Shown: piece by piece, positions 54,063-62,885 of the stretch
How the letters are laid out: each line of letters opens with the position of its first letter
How positions within the stretch are numbered: the first letter of the stretch is position 1
Assembly (NCBI RefSeq): GCF_947500975.1
Contig: NZ_CANMUE010000010.1
Coordinates: forward strand, 1 to 64,000
Reading direction: 5' to 3'
From: an uncultured Polaribacter sp.
GTDB taxonomy: Bacteria; Bacteroidota; Bacteroidia; Flavobacteriales; Flavobacteriaceae
Length of the DNA: 64,000 nucleotides
Notes under the pieces: generated by a model
Databases searched by the model: none
What the model was told of the DNA's origin: nothing
What the model saw: the letters and a program-made list of their open reading frames with translations, nothing else
Position numbers and translations under genes: made by a program

Positions 54063-54105
54063 TTACAAATTACGTTACATTTTTTATCTTTGTAACGAAT
54101 TGTAA
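54063..54105 (+). promoter_or_regulatory. Integrase promoter with flanking inverted repeats
   Basis: TATCTTTG (54085-54092) is a perfect -10-like box 23 nt before the ATG at 54116. TTACAAATTACGTTACA (54063-54079) to its left is largely complementary to TGTAACGAATTGTAA (54091-54105) on its right. Such symmetry suggests a repressor or integrase arm-type site controlling the gene. An upstream ATG at 54050 precedes this promoter and is not used here. Confidence 0.55.
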
Positions 54106-54115
54106 ATTTAAGATT

Positions 54116-55531
54116 ATGGCAAGTTTCTCGTTTTATTACAGAAGTAAGAAAGATAGCAGTAAAGTATCTATAAGATTAATACATAAAAACATAGATTATA
54201 CTTTAAGTACTCCTTACATCTCAAAGAGGGAATACTGGATTTATAGAACAACCAAAAATGGCAAACCAGTAAGTAAGCATAAAAAGGTTGAAGATTTAAA
54301 AGGTTATTCAGATATTAAAGAGCATAAGGCTATTTTATCAGAATTTAAAGATAAATTAGAAAAGCAGTTAATTCAAGATTTGAATAATGGTGTAGCAATT
54401 ACTAAAGACTGGTTTAAACAGGCTATTATTAAGCACAGTAATGTAATAGAGGGTAAAGAAGCTATTCTTAATGAGGAAATAAAGAATAATAAACAACGAG
54501 AATTAGAATTAGAAATAAAGCGAAAAAACCTACTTTTAAATACGGTTAAAGAAATTCAAGTTAAATACCAATCAAATAGAGACGAGTTAAAAAAGTTTGT
54601 AACAACTTATAACTGGTTAAATGATTTTCAAAATGAAAAAAGAATAATAATAAAAACTAAAGATTTTAACCAACAATTTGTTGATGTTTTTAAAAACTGG
54701 GCTACTATTGATAAACAATATAAACTATCAACAGTAGTTGGACACTTAAAAAGAATTAAAAGAGCCGTTGAGTATTGTTATTCAAATGACACAGATGATG
54801 TTATTGTTGTTCACAAACAACTACCTTATATTAAATTTACCAATGCAAAGGAAAGAGAACTAATTAAAGATAAAATTGTTGTTACGCTTGATTTTGACGA
54901 GTTAGATTTGATTGATAATTTAGATTTTAAGAATAATGAGGAGTTAAGAGAAGTACAAAAAAGTATTTTAATTGGATGTGAAACTGGTTTACGTTTTTCT
55001 GATTTTAACCAATTAGTAGATAAAAATCTAAAGAAGTCTATTGATAATTTTGAATACTGGGAGTTCAAAACCAGTAAAACAAACAAGTGGGTTCAGATAA
55101 CAAAAACAGAGAGATTGCAATACTTTTTTAAAAAATATGGCTTACCAAAAAACACTTATACTGATAATGAAGATATAGTATTAAACAGAAATCTTAAAAA
55201 AGTATGTAGATTGGCAAAAATAGATGTAATGACAGAGGGGGATTTATCTTTATCAGTAATTATTAACGGAAAAGAGCAAAGAAGAGATGTAAGAAGTTTT
55301 TATCCAAAATATAAACTAATCACTACAAGAACATTTAGACGTTCTTTTGCTACCAATTATTACGGTAAAATTGATAAAGAATTAATAATGCAAGTTACTG
55401 GGCATACTACTGAAAAAATACTAAAGGAATATATTGATGTACACGATGATAAAAATATAGGTAGAGGTTTTAAATCTATGGCAGAGTTTCATGAAAATAG
55501 AAAACAGCCTAAACTCCGTAAAGTAGAATAA
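54116..55531 (+). CDS. Tyrosine recombinase (site-specific integrase)
   Basis: A 471-residue integrase. It has an N-terminal arm-binding domain (YYRSKKDSSKVSIRLIHKN), a SAM-like core-binding domain (about 150-245) and the catalytic domain. The catalytic set is R293 (GLRFSD), R408 (TRTFRR), H430 (TGHTTEK) and nucleophile Y439. The box II His that usually precedes R408 by three is Arg405 here, an uncommon variant. The downstream gene overlaps its stop by one base. It lies next to the tRNA remnant, so it presumably integrated this element. Confidence 0.9.
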   Translation: MASFSFYYRSKKDSSKVSIRLIHKNIDYTLSTPYISKREYWIYRTTKNGKPVSKHKKVEDLKGYSDIKEHKAILSEFKDKLEKQLIQDLNNGVAITKDWFKQAIIKHSNVIEGKEAILNEEIKNNKQRELELEIKRKNLLLNTVKEIQVKYQSNRDELKKFVTTYNWLNDFQNEKRIIIKTKDFNQQFVDVFKNWATIDKQYKLSTVVGHLKRIKRAVEYCYSNDTDDVIVVHKQLPYIKFTNAKERELIKDKIVVTLDFDELDLIDNLDFKNNEELREVQKSILIGCETGLRFSDFNQLVDKNLKKSIDNFEYWEFKTSKTNKWVQITKTERLQYFFKKYGLPKNTYTDNEDIVLNRNLKKVCRLAKIDVMTEGDLSLSVIINGKEQRRDVRSFYPKYKLITTRTFRRSFATNYYGKIDKELIMQVTGHTTEKILKEYIDVHDDKNIGRGFKSMAEFHENRKQPKLRKVE

Positions 55532-56658
55532 TGAAAGAGCAACTAAAAAAAGTATCATCTTTAATTGAAAAAATTGATGATGTTAAAAATAAAGATGATT
55601 ACAGCTTATTGGAAAATAAAATCAAAGAAGAGTTATTGGGTATTCTTTTAGATACTTCAAAAGGTATTTTTGTAACAGCAATAAATTTAAAAGTATTAAA
55701 ACCTATTCAAGATAAAATAAAGGTAGCTATTCATTTTATAGAAACAAAAAGAAGTAGAAGTTTTAGAAGTGAAAGACTTAAAATATTATCAAGAAAGGAC
55801 TTCTTAATCAATTTAAGAAATCAAATACTAATAGACTACAGAGAGCAATTAAAGGGATTGGAACTTTATAAAGAATTTTTGATTGAAAAAGCTAACAATA
55901 GGTTTTTAATATTAAACCCAACACAAGACTATCCGATTGAGGTTTTTACTCATAATCAATTTGAAAATATTTTAAAGAAGTCTTTTGTAGAAATTATAAA
56001 TTATTTTAATGAACAACAATTAACAAACTCAAACTATAAAGAAGAGATGTTTTTATTTGTTGGTAAAGTAAATAGAGAGTTAAAAGAAATAACTAAAAGG
56101 ATAGACCAGTTACGAAAATTCATAGAAAAAAATCAAAGTAAAGATATGGATATATTTGATTTATATCAAGAAATTGATTTACTAAATCTACAAGAAAGTT
56201 ACTTATTAAGAATAATTAAAGAATTAGAGAGTACTCATTTATTCTTAAAAATACATACCCCTAAAAAAGAAAACCCTTTAACTGTTTTTGGAGATAGAGA
56301 TTTGAATAAATTAGAAAGGTTGTATTTTGAATTAGAAGATTTTTTAGAAAAATCAATACAATTAGAAGATATTACAAGTATTTTCACTTTGAATTATGAG
56401 CCAACACAAAAAGTAAATTTAAGAAATGGAACAATTAATGACTTTGCATATCTAATAAATCAGATGTACCCTTACTTTATTTCAGATATTGCTCACAGAA
56501 ATAAATATAATCAATGGTGGGCTGATAGATTTACTATTAATGGGGTAGATAAAAATAAAGATGCTATTGTAAAAATGAGAAGTAACACTAAAAAAGATGT
56601 AACAAGAAAACAACAAAATACAGCAAGACTTAACTCAATAATTGATGTTTTAAGATAA
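55531..56658 (+). CDS. Integrase-coupled helical protein
   Basis: A 375-residue, charged and almost wholly helical protein with a central coiled coil (about 170-235). Its end carries an Arg/Lys-rich segment (KMRSNTKKDVTRKQQN). It overlaps the integrase stop by one base (TAATG), so it is co-translated. I recognise no domain. Position suggests a recombination or transfer accessory factor, reminiscent in size of RteC-type regulators, but I do not claim homology. Confidence 0.6.
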   Translation: MKEQLKKVSSLIEKIDDVKNKDDYSLLENKIKEELLGILLDTSKGIFVTAINLKVLKPIQDKIKVAIHFIETKRSRSFRSERLKILSRKDFLINLRNQILIDYREQLKGLELYKEFLIEKANNRFLILNPTQDYPIEVFTHNQFENILKKSFVEIINYFNEQQLTNSNYKEEMFLFVGKVNRELKEITKRIDQLRKFIEKNQSKDMDIFDLYQEIDLLNLQESYLLRIIKELESTHLFLKIHTPKKENPLTVFGDRDLNKLERLYFELEDFLEKSIQLEDITSIFTLNYEPTQKVNLRNGTINDFAYLINQMYPYFISDIAHRNKYNQWWADRFTINGVDKNKDAIVKMRSNTKKDVTRKQQNTARLNSIIDVLR

Positions 56659-56807
56659 AGTCCTCAAAAAATCCTCATTAATTTATTGTAGTAATGCCTT
56701 TAAACTTCTATTTATAGAGGTTTCTTTATTTTTAAATCGTTTCAAAAAAATAGCTAACCCATTAAATCCTCAACTTTTTGCATTCATAAATTTTAAACAT
56801 AAATATT

Positions 56808-57086
56808 ATGAATGAATTAAGTATTGTTCAGGTAACACCTGAAAATTTAGAGCGACTTATTAAAAAAGTTGTTAAAGTAGAATTAGCATCTTTTTTAGAA
56901 ATGTTTAAACCTAAAAAAGAAGATGAATTATTAACACCAAAACAAGTAGCCAAATTATTAAAAGTAAATATTTCTACTGTTCATAGAAGAACAGAAAAAG
57001 GCATTCTTAATAAATATTGGAATGGTGGTAGTGTATATTATAAAAAGAGTGAAGTAGAAAAATCAATCGTAAAACTAAACTCTTAA
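56808..57086 (+). CDS. MerR-type helix-turn-helix protein (excisionase-like)
   Basis: A 92-residue protein with an HTH_17-type winged helix, LLTPKQVAKLLKVNISTVHRRTEKGIL, and a short helical start. Such proteins act as excisionases or small regulators on Bacteroidota mobile elements. It lies 149 nt after the integrase unit and 3 nt before the next gene. Confidence 0.75.
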   Translation: MNELSIVQVTPENLERLIKKVVKVELASFLEMFKPKKEDELLTPKQVAKLLKVNISTVHRRTEKGILNKYWNGGSVYYKKSEVEKSIVKLNS

Positions 57087-57089
57087 TCT

Positions 57090-57347
57090 ATGAAAGCATT
57101 GCAAAATAATTTCATAGGCAAAGGAGAAGTAAAAGGGAATTTATTTACTCAAATTAAACAATCAAATAAAGCATATATCTACAAGGTAGATACTGGATGC
57201 TCAACCTATTATGAGGTCTTTAAAAAGAAAGCTAAAACTAATTCTATACGTCATTGCTACCCAACGTCAAAAGCATTCGGTTTATGGGCTTGGACGTACC
57301 ACGATTTAGATAAAGCAGTCAATAAGTTCAATCAATTAAACAGGTAG
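57090..57347 (+). CDS. Small hypothetical protein on the mobile element
   Basis: An 85-residue soluble protein with a strand-rich start (KAYIYKVDTGCSTYYEVFKKK) and a helical end with two Trp residues (GLWAWTYHDLDKAVNKFNQL). No family is recognised. Packed between the HTH gene (3 nt) and the VirE_N gene (2 nt), it is probably part of the same operon. Confidence 0.6.
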   Translation: MKALQNNFIGKGEVKGNLFTQIKQSNKAYIYKVDTGCSTYYEVFKKKAKTNSIRHCYPTSKAFGLWAWTYHDLDKAVNKFNQLNR

Positions 57348-57349
57348 TT

Positions 57350-58570
57350 ATGATTAGTTGTTTTGAGCGTTTAAAATCTTCAACAGTTTTAAAAGAAATT
57401 GACATTTATGAGTTTGTAGAAGTAATTAAAAATCCTGATTCAAAAACTCAAAAAAGAATAGAGCAAACAAGGTCTTATTATCATAACTGTAAAGAAACTT
57501 ACGATAGTTTAAAAGCTAAACTACCTTGTTTTGCTCTCAATTTCAGATTTAAAGAGAAAAGAAGAAATGATAATATTATTGAACCAACAGGGTTGATTTA
57601 TTTAGATGTAGATAAAAGTACAGATATTGATTTAAACAACCCTTATGTATTTGCATCGTGGTTGTCAATATCAAATAATGGTAGAGGGATATTAGTAAGA
57701 GTTGAGAATTTAACTATTGATAATTTTAAAGACACTTATTTAGCAATAGCTAAAGAATTAAATATTGATGTAGATATTAGAGCAGCTAAACCTACTCAAC
57801 CAACATTACATAGTTTTGATAAAGATATTTATTTTAATGAAGATGCTATTACTTGGATTTGTGATAACAACCCTTATTTAGAAAACACCCCCAACACGTC
57901 ATTAAATATTATAAAAAAAAGAAAGGGTAATGACGTGATAGGGGAAAATTTAATATTAAGGTTTAATAATTTTGATGAGGTAGATTTTAAAGGTAAAGAG
58001 TATTTACATTTTAAAGATGAAAAAAAGTTAATGGCTTCTGTAATAATACCAAGAAAAATAAAAGCAGGAAGCAGAAACTCAATTATATCAGCTATAACTT
58101 ATCAAATTAGAGCCTTAAATCCTTGTATTGCATTTGCACATTTAAAGGCTTTAATTGATAGCATAAATATTAATTGCTGTAAACCAACACTTAAAGATGA
58201 AGAGATATATAATATTGCTGAAAACGTGATAAATTTAGAAGATATAGAACCAATTTTAAATAGTCCTCGTAGGTTTTTATTTAACCCTGTTTTTAATCTT
58301 ACTCATAAGCAAAAGATGAAAATTGTAAACACTAAAAATGGTCAAGCACTTTCAGAAAAAACAATTAAAGAGATTGCTAATTGTATTGATAACTGGGATG
58401 TAAAAAAACAAGGCTCAATTAGTCAAACAAAATTAAAGGTTGTAACAGGAAAAAGTATTGGAACTATTGAAAAGTATTACAAATTGTTTAAAAGTCAAAT
58501 TGCAGATATAAAAGAACAATACAAGTTATTAAAATTAGGTCAAAATACCCCTGCACAACTAATAAATTAG
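57350..58570 (+). CDS. VirE_N / primase-type replication protein
   Basis: A 406-residue protein. The first about 170 residues resemble the VirE N-terminal domain of Bacteroidota elements, with GLIYLDVDK at 81-89 (conserved acidic pair) and NNGRGILVRVE. A primase C-terminal-like region follows at about 240-300 (AGSRNSIISAITYQ, TLKDEEIYNIAENVI). It probably primes or supports element replication. The C-terminus resembles an HTH-like helical region, and no helicase follows. Confidence 0.7.
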   Translation: MISCFERLKSSTVLKEIDIYEFVEVIKNPDSKTQKRIEQTRSYYHNCKETYDSLKAKLPCFALNFRFKEKRRNDNIIEPTGLIYLDVDKSTDIDLNNPYVFASWLSISNNGRGILVRVENLTIDNFKDTYLAIAKELNIDVDIRAAKPTQPTLHSFDKDIYFNEDAITWICDNNPYLENTPNTSLNIIKKRKGNDVIGENLILRFNNFDEVDFKGKEYLHFKDEKKLMASVIIPRKIKAGSRNSIISAITYQIRALNPCIAFAHLKALIDSININCCKPTLKDEEIYNIAENVINLEDIEPILNSPRRFLFNPVFNLTHKQKMKIVNTKNGQALSEKTIKEIANCIDNWDVKKQGSISQTKLKVVTGKSIGTIEKYYKLFKSQIADIKEQYKLLKLGQNTPAQLIN

Positions 58571-58777
58571 AGTAGTTTAAACATTAAATAGGGTTTTGGT
58601 AAGTTCAAAAATTAAAACCCCTTGTAGAGGCTGTTTTGAATTATCTGCTTTTAAATATTGTTAGCTTAAAAACATTTTATAGTTTTGCTTAATCATTACG
58701 AATCTCAATATTTTGAGATACCAACCTCCCAAAACAGGGGAAGGTGGTTTAACAATGAGCCTTAACTCAGGAAAAGT
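58571..58777. other. Structured gap between replication and cargo genes
   Basis: It contains TCTCAA (58703-58708) paired with TTGAGA (58713-58718), and a GC-richer stretch where AACC (58723-58726) can pair with GGTT (58746-58749) around CCTCCC and GGGGA. Possible origin, transfer or leader structures. No frame is seen. Confidence 0.3.
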
Positions 58778-59203
58778 ATGTTTAACTTACTTCAATTTTT
58801 ATTAGAGAAAACTGTTAAAGAGGAAGATGTAAAAACCCTTTTTAAAGTTTACCATGATTATGATTTAGTTTTTCATCATTTAGCAGTAGATAGTATTAAT
58901 GTTAGTAGTGTTTTTGAAGAAAAAGAGCTTTATGATTTTAAGATTAAAGGTCTTACTTCTTTTTTAATGTTTGATAACATTAATACTAAAAACTGGTATA
59001 TGTATAATGAAATTGAATACAGTAAATTGAAAAACAATCAGTGTATAGCAGTATTGTATTTTAAAAACACTTCTACATACAATACTAAAGCTGTTTTAAA
59101 TGTGCAAAACAGGGTTTTACATAAGGTTGTTTACTACTGGTATTTGAAGTGTTTTAATTTGAAAATACCGTATAAATTTAAAATATTTCTTAACAATCAT
59201 TGA
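58778..59203 (+). CDS. Hypothetical protein of the mobile element
   Basis: A 141-residue, aromatic-rich soluble protein (KNWYMYNEIEYSKLKNNQ, HKVVYYWYLKCFNLKIPYKF). No signal, membrane helix or motif is recognised. Its stop overlaps the convergent membrane-protein gene by 7 nt. Coding is likely from length and composition. Confidence 0.5.
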   Translation: MFNLLQFLLEKTVKEEDVKTLFKVYHDYDLVFHHLAVDSINVSSVFEEKELYDFKIKGLTSFLMFDNINTKNWYMYNEIEYSKLKNNQCIAVLYFKNTSTYNTKAVLNVQNRVLHKVVYYWYLKCFNLKIPYKFKIFLNNH

Positions 59204-59931
59204 TTATTTTTAACTTGCTGATGTCTTAATAATAGAATGTTTTCCATTACATATATATAATCTTTTAATTTTTTGTTTTTATTTTCCAAATCATCAAAGT
59301 ATGCCTTTTTGAATAAAAACCTCCAAAAAAAAATGAAAGCTCCAATAAATATAAATAATACTAAAATTGTTTTAAATGTCTCATTTATTTTAATCGAAGT
59401 GTAATCGTTTTTTAATTCAAAAACCAGTATTAATACAATTAAAGCTATAATGGACTTTCCAGAATATTCTATGTATTTTTCAAAAAAAACAAAAGGGTCT
59501 TTGTGTGTTCTGTTAAGAAGCGATTTTGCTATATCAATTCGCATTTGAATTAATGATGATTTAGTTTTTAACTCTTTTAAGTATATTTTGTGAATCCTTA
59601 TGCTGTTTAGTTCTTCTGATTTCCAATTCCAAAAATAAAATGGAATTGGCATATCATTTCCTTGGGCTTTCAATTCCTTTCGAGCAATAAAACTCTGTTT
59701 TAAAACTAAATAAAGATATAAAACAGCACTAATTAACACAAATACTACACCAGTCCATTTATAGATTGAGAATTGATTTGTAACTGCTCCGATAGTTATA
59801 AATAACAAAACAACAATCATAACGATTTTAAACTCACGATTTAAAAAGAAACTCTGAATATTGTTTAAAAATAATTTTTCATAAGAGTATTCTTTATTAA
59901 ACTCTTCAAATGATTCGTTAAATGTTTTCAT
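59197..59931 (-). CDS. Membrane protein partner of the KAP NTPase
   Basis: A 244-residue protein with four predicted helices in two pairs (about 35-52, 59-78, 145-163, 180-200), a charged cytoplasmic loop (about 85-130, EELNSIRIHKIYLKELK) and a coiled C-terminal tail. It is encoded 6 nt after the KAP NTPase gene, so the two are co-transcribed. The layout suits an effector that acts on the membrane or a channel subunit under NTPase control. No known family is recognised. Confidence 0.6.
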   Translation of the reverse strand: MKTFNESFEEFNKEYSYEKLFLNNIQSFFLNREFKIVMIVVLLFITIGAVTNQFSIYKWTGVVFVLISAVLYLYLVLKQSFIARKELKAQGNDMPIPFYFWNWKSEELNSIRIHKIYLKELKTKSSLIQMRIDIAKSLLNRTHKDPFVFFEKYIEYSGKSIIALIVLILVFELKNDYTSIKINETFKTILVLFIFIGAFIFFWRFLFKKAYFDDLENKNKKLKDYIYVMENILLLRHQQVKNNQ

Positions 59932-59937
59932 AACTGT

Positions 59938-62550
59938 TTAATAATTTTGTCTTTTTATAATTGCATCTAATTTTTCAAGTACTGGGATGTATGTAAATTT
60001 AAAAGGTAACATCATTCCCTTTTCTATGTATTGCTCGGTAAAAGTTGTAAATTCTTCTAAAAATTCAGATGGAGCAATTAAATTATTCTTTAATTCATCA
60101 GACTTTAAAAATTCAAGAAATTTTTCAAATGAACCAAATATTGATTTAGCAATTTCATCAACTCCAGTTTTAAAGTCCTCTGTTCTATCTCCATAAAAAG
60201 GTTGAGTACTAACAAAAATGACTAAAAAATAATCTAAATTTTTAATCATATAGTTTTTAAAAACCTTAATAGCATCATCAAGATATACATTTTGCTTTAT
60301 CCAAGTGTTACTACTAGTCTTTATATGATTTCCTATTTTACACAAGTAAAAGAGAGTCCAAAAGTTTTCATCTGTTTTTTGAAGTTTAGAGGTGTATTTT
60401 TTAAAATAAGTTACTAAATAATTCCTTACAGTTTCTCTATCAATTAAATCAGAATTAATGTCAATAAAATCATCTATATAGTAACACAAATCAGCTTCAT
60501 ATCTATAGGGGCTTTCAGCTTCTTCAAAGATAGATTGTATAAATTTTTTCAGTTCATTTACATTAGAATAATACTTTTCTACGATACGGTTTCTTCTGTT
60601 ATTTATTTTATTCCATAAAATACTAAAATCAAAGCCAAATAAAATTTGCTCTCCTCTAATGGATTTTATTTTATATTTTGAGATGTGTACCATTGATTTA
60701 ATATAATTCTCATATTGCATTCTATTTTTTAGTTCATATATGTTAGTGTCGTATAAATGAACTCTTGCGTTTTCAAGTTTCCCTTTATTATACCAATCAT
60801 TCATCTTAATTTTAATTTCCTCATAGGGTAAAGTCATTACTTTTTCAAACTCCTTTATAGATAAATCTTCATTACTCAATTCATCTTTAAAATATTTATA
60901 ATAGTTGCTCTCTTGTGATATTGAAAGGTTATGCTTATAAATAGTGGATTTAGTAAACAAATTATTTAGCAATATTCCTACTGATATTAATTCTTCATTT
61001 TTATATTTTAAAGATTCTTTGATATATACTTCTATTTTAGAGTCTTTAAACTCATCATAAGAACTTGTAATTACTCCCTCTTTTTGAGGTTTTAGAATAT
61101 ATCTTGGTTTTTTACCCTCATTCTTTATAGCAACAAAATCGTCTCTATTCGTATAAAGTAAAGAATAAACATTGTAGAACTTAAACTTTAAAAGTTTTAT
61201 AATAAGATAGTCTCTAAAATATACTTCATCTTTTATTATTTGATAGTCATTTACAAACGAACTTAAAAACCTTTTAACGTCTCTCAAATGCTTTAAAGAC
61301 CAAGTAATATTTTCTGTAGATGTTACTGGGTAAAACCGTCTTCTTAAACCATCGAAAAAGTCATTAATATCATTTTTTTGATTTGGAAAATGTTTAAGTA
61401 ATTCTTGTTTTAAAGAATTGTTAATTTGAATATTTGTTACAGGTAAAAGTTCTATTTCTCTTAAAAAAATCTTTTCTGTAAACTTTTCAGGATTTGGTAT
61501 ATTATGGTTATTTAATGATTTAACTAAATACTCTTTATCATAGGCAACAACATAAGTAAAAGTGTCAAATCCAGCAGTATTTCTTATGAGTTTTAAAATT
61601 TCAAATATTTCATTTGCTTGTAGTCTATCAAAATCATCTATAATTATAACAATCCTTTTATTTAATTTCTTTAGTAAATCATTAAGATTATTAAACTCTT
61701 CGGTAAGGCTTGATTTTAAAATTAGATTAATACCTTTTAAAACGGATTCAGTAACATCATTTTTATGAATGCTTAATACAGAATTGGAATATTTTCTGAT
61801 ATTCTTTGATACATCAAAACTATATTCTTTTAGACTTTTTTCTAAAGTGTTAAAAAAATCTTGTAAAATTGAATTTAAAGAAATGTTTAACCAAGGATTG
61901 AAGTCAATAAGAATGTAATCTTTACTCTTATTAATTTTAAATTGCTCTTTTATCATTTCTAAAAAAGACGTTTTCCCTGTTCCCCATTCTCCAACTATTC
62001 CAATAGAAATTGATGTTTCTTCGGATTTTAATTCTTGAATTTCTTTATAAACTCTTTTAGCTTTTTGACTTCTATTTAAGGTGTCTTGTTTTTCAGATTT
62101 AATATGTGTATCAAGTAATTGATGGTTATCATTAGTATTACTTTTTTTCTTCTTTATATAAAAAATTACTTTTAATAATATTGGAGTAATAAAGCTAAAT
62201 AAAAATACATCAAAGTACTTTAGACTTGATAAGTTATGAAACGATAAGAACTCATTTCTGTACTTTACTCTAAAAAAAATATAGAATAGGGTAATTATTA
62301 AACAAAAGATAAAATGACTACTTCTTACATAGTAATCATTTTTTATTTTTCTGAAAAAAGTATATAAAATGTAAACTAAAAATAGTGTAAATATTATATC
62401 AACAAAAGTATTGCTTACTACTTTTTGAAGTATTGGTTTAGTGATAAAATCGTTGTATTTTAATAATATAGAATCATAAAAAACAACAATTAAACAAGAA
62501 AGTATTATTGTGTATTTTAATTCATTAAGAATTTTAGTAATTTTTTTCAT
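59938..62550 (-). CDS. KAP-family P-loop NTPase with an N-terminal membrane domain
   Basis: An 870-residue protein. Residues 1-140 have four predicted membrane helices (about 13-30, 47-66, 77-93, 113-132). The NTPase domain has Walker A GEWGTGKTS at 187-195, the KAP hallmark FNPW at 217-220 and Walker B IVIIIDDFDRL at 300-310, then YVVAYDK. The C-terminal half is helical and unassigned. KAP NTPases (Kidins220, ARMS and F-plasmid PifA) include phage-exclusion proteins. A defence role is inferred from its mobile-element setting and the coupled membrane protein. It may start on a leaderless mRNA. Confidence 0.8.
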   Translation of the reverse strand: MKKITKILNELKYTIILSCLIVVFYDSILLKYNDFITKPILQKVVSNTFVDIIFTLFLVYILYTFFRKIKNDYYVRSSHFIFCLIITLFYIFFRVKYRNEFLSFHNLSSLKYFDVFLFSFITPILLKVIFYIKKKKSNTNDNHQLLDTHIKSEKQDTLNRSQKAKRVYKEIQELKSEETSISIGIVGEWGTGKTSFLEMIKEQFKINKSKDYILIDFNPWLNISLNSILQDFFNTLEKSLKEYSFDVSKNIRKYSNSVLSIHKNDVTESVLKGINLILKSSLTEEFNNLNDLLKKLNKRIVIIIDDFDRLQANEIFEILKLIRNTAGFDTFTYVVAYDKEYLVKSLNNHNIPNPEKFTEKIFLREIELLPVTNIQINNSLKQELLKHFPNQKNDINDFFDGLRRRFYPVTSTENITWSLKHLRDVKRFLSSFVNDYQIIKDEVYFRDYLIIKLLKFKFYNVYSLLYTNRDDFVAIKNEGKKPRYILKPQKEGVITSSYDEFKDSKIEVYIKESLKYKNEELISVGILLNNLFTKSTIYKHNLSISQESNYYKYFKDELSNEDLSIKEFEKVMTLPYEEIKIKMNDWYNKGKLENARVHLYDTNIYELKNRMQYENYIKSMVHISKYKIKSIRGEQILFGFDFSILWNKINNRRNRIVEKYYSNVNELKKFIQSIFEEAESPYRYEADLCYYIDDFIDINSDLIDRETVRNYLVTYFKKYTSKLQKTDENFWTLFYLCKIGNHIKTSSNTWIKQNVYLDDAIKVFKNYMIKNLDYFLVIFVSTQPFYGDRTEDFKTGVDEIAKSIFGSFEKFLEFLKSDELKNNLIAPSEFLEEFTTFTEQYIEKGMMLPFKFTYIPVLEKLDAIIKRQNY

Positions 62551-62554
62551 AACT

Positions 62555-62586
62555 CAAAGATATTCAAATGCTAAAATTATTCTCAA
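62555..62586 (-). promoter_or_regulatory. KAP module promoter
   Basis: TTG (62586-62584), 21 nt, TATCTTTG (62562-62555) on the minus strand. The -10-like box is perfect and the spacer is two long. The ATG begins at 62550, only 4 nt after the box. Confidence 0.5.
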
Positions 62587-62683
62587 TTAAGTTTTTAACA
62601 TTCCCTATCTTTGTGGTAATTATAAACGAATAGATTATAGAAAAGTAAAAAATAAAATATTTTAGAAAGCGTAAGCTGTTATT

Positions 62684-62802
62684 TGTGAAATAAAATCGCC
62701 AATTTTAAAAAAGCAACAATATAACAAGTCTATGCTCTCGTCCAGTTTTTGGACGTGGGTAGTACTTGATTTGTTGCAGGTGTTTGGCGATACCTTTTCA
62801 CA
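62684..62802. ncRNA. Long near-continuous hairpin, candidate structured RNA or DNA element
   Basis: Nested perfect arms run from both ends: TGTGAAA with TTTCACA; ATCGCCAA (62695-62702) with TTGGCGAT (62784-62791); GCAACAA (62713-62719) with TTGTTGC (62771-62777); CAAGT plus CTA (62725-62732) with TAG plus ACTTG around one bulge; and CGTCCA (62739-62744) with TGGACG (62750-62755) around a GTTTT loop. The 119-nt unit lies between the leftward KAP gene and rightward secreted-protein genes. It may be a small RNA, a recombination or transfer site, or a folded-DNA substrate. The strand is not known. The rest of the 314-nt gap holds only the KAP promoter. Confidence 0.6.
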
Positions 62803-62885
62803 GTCTTGGTTTGAACTCCACGTCTTTTTTATGCAATAAACTTTAATTTCACTTTAGGGGTTAAGTGAAGAAAAATAATTTAAAA

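Noticed and set aside
54050..54115. Upstream ATG extending the integrase by 22 codons
   Set aside because: It lies upstream of a perfect -10-like box and adds a non-conserved hydrophobic stretch; the ATG at 54116 fits the family start.
62684..62802. Retron-type RNA
   Set aside because: No reverse transcriptase gene occurs in the window; the long hairpin alone is not sufficient.
62740..62830. Idea of a tRNA or integron attC site near the long hairpin
   Set aside because: No tRNA cloverleaf could be fitted; attC core motifs (RYYYAAC and GTTRRRY) are not present at the two ends of the hairpin.
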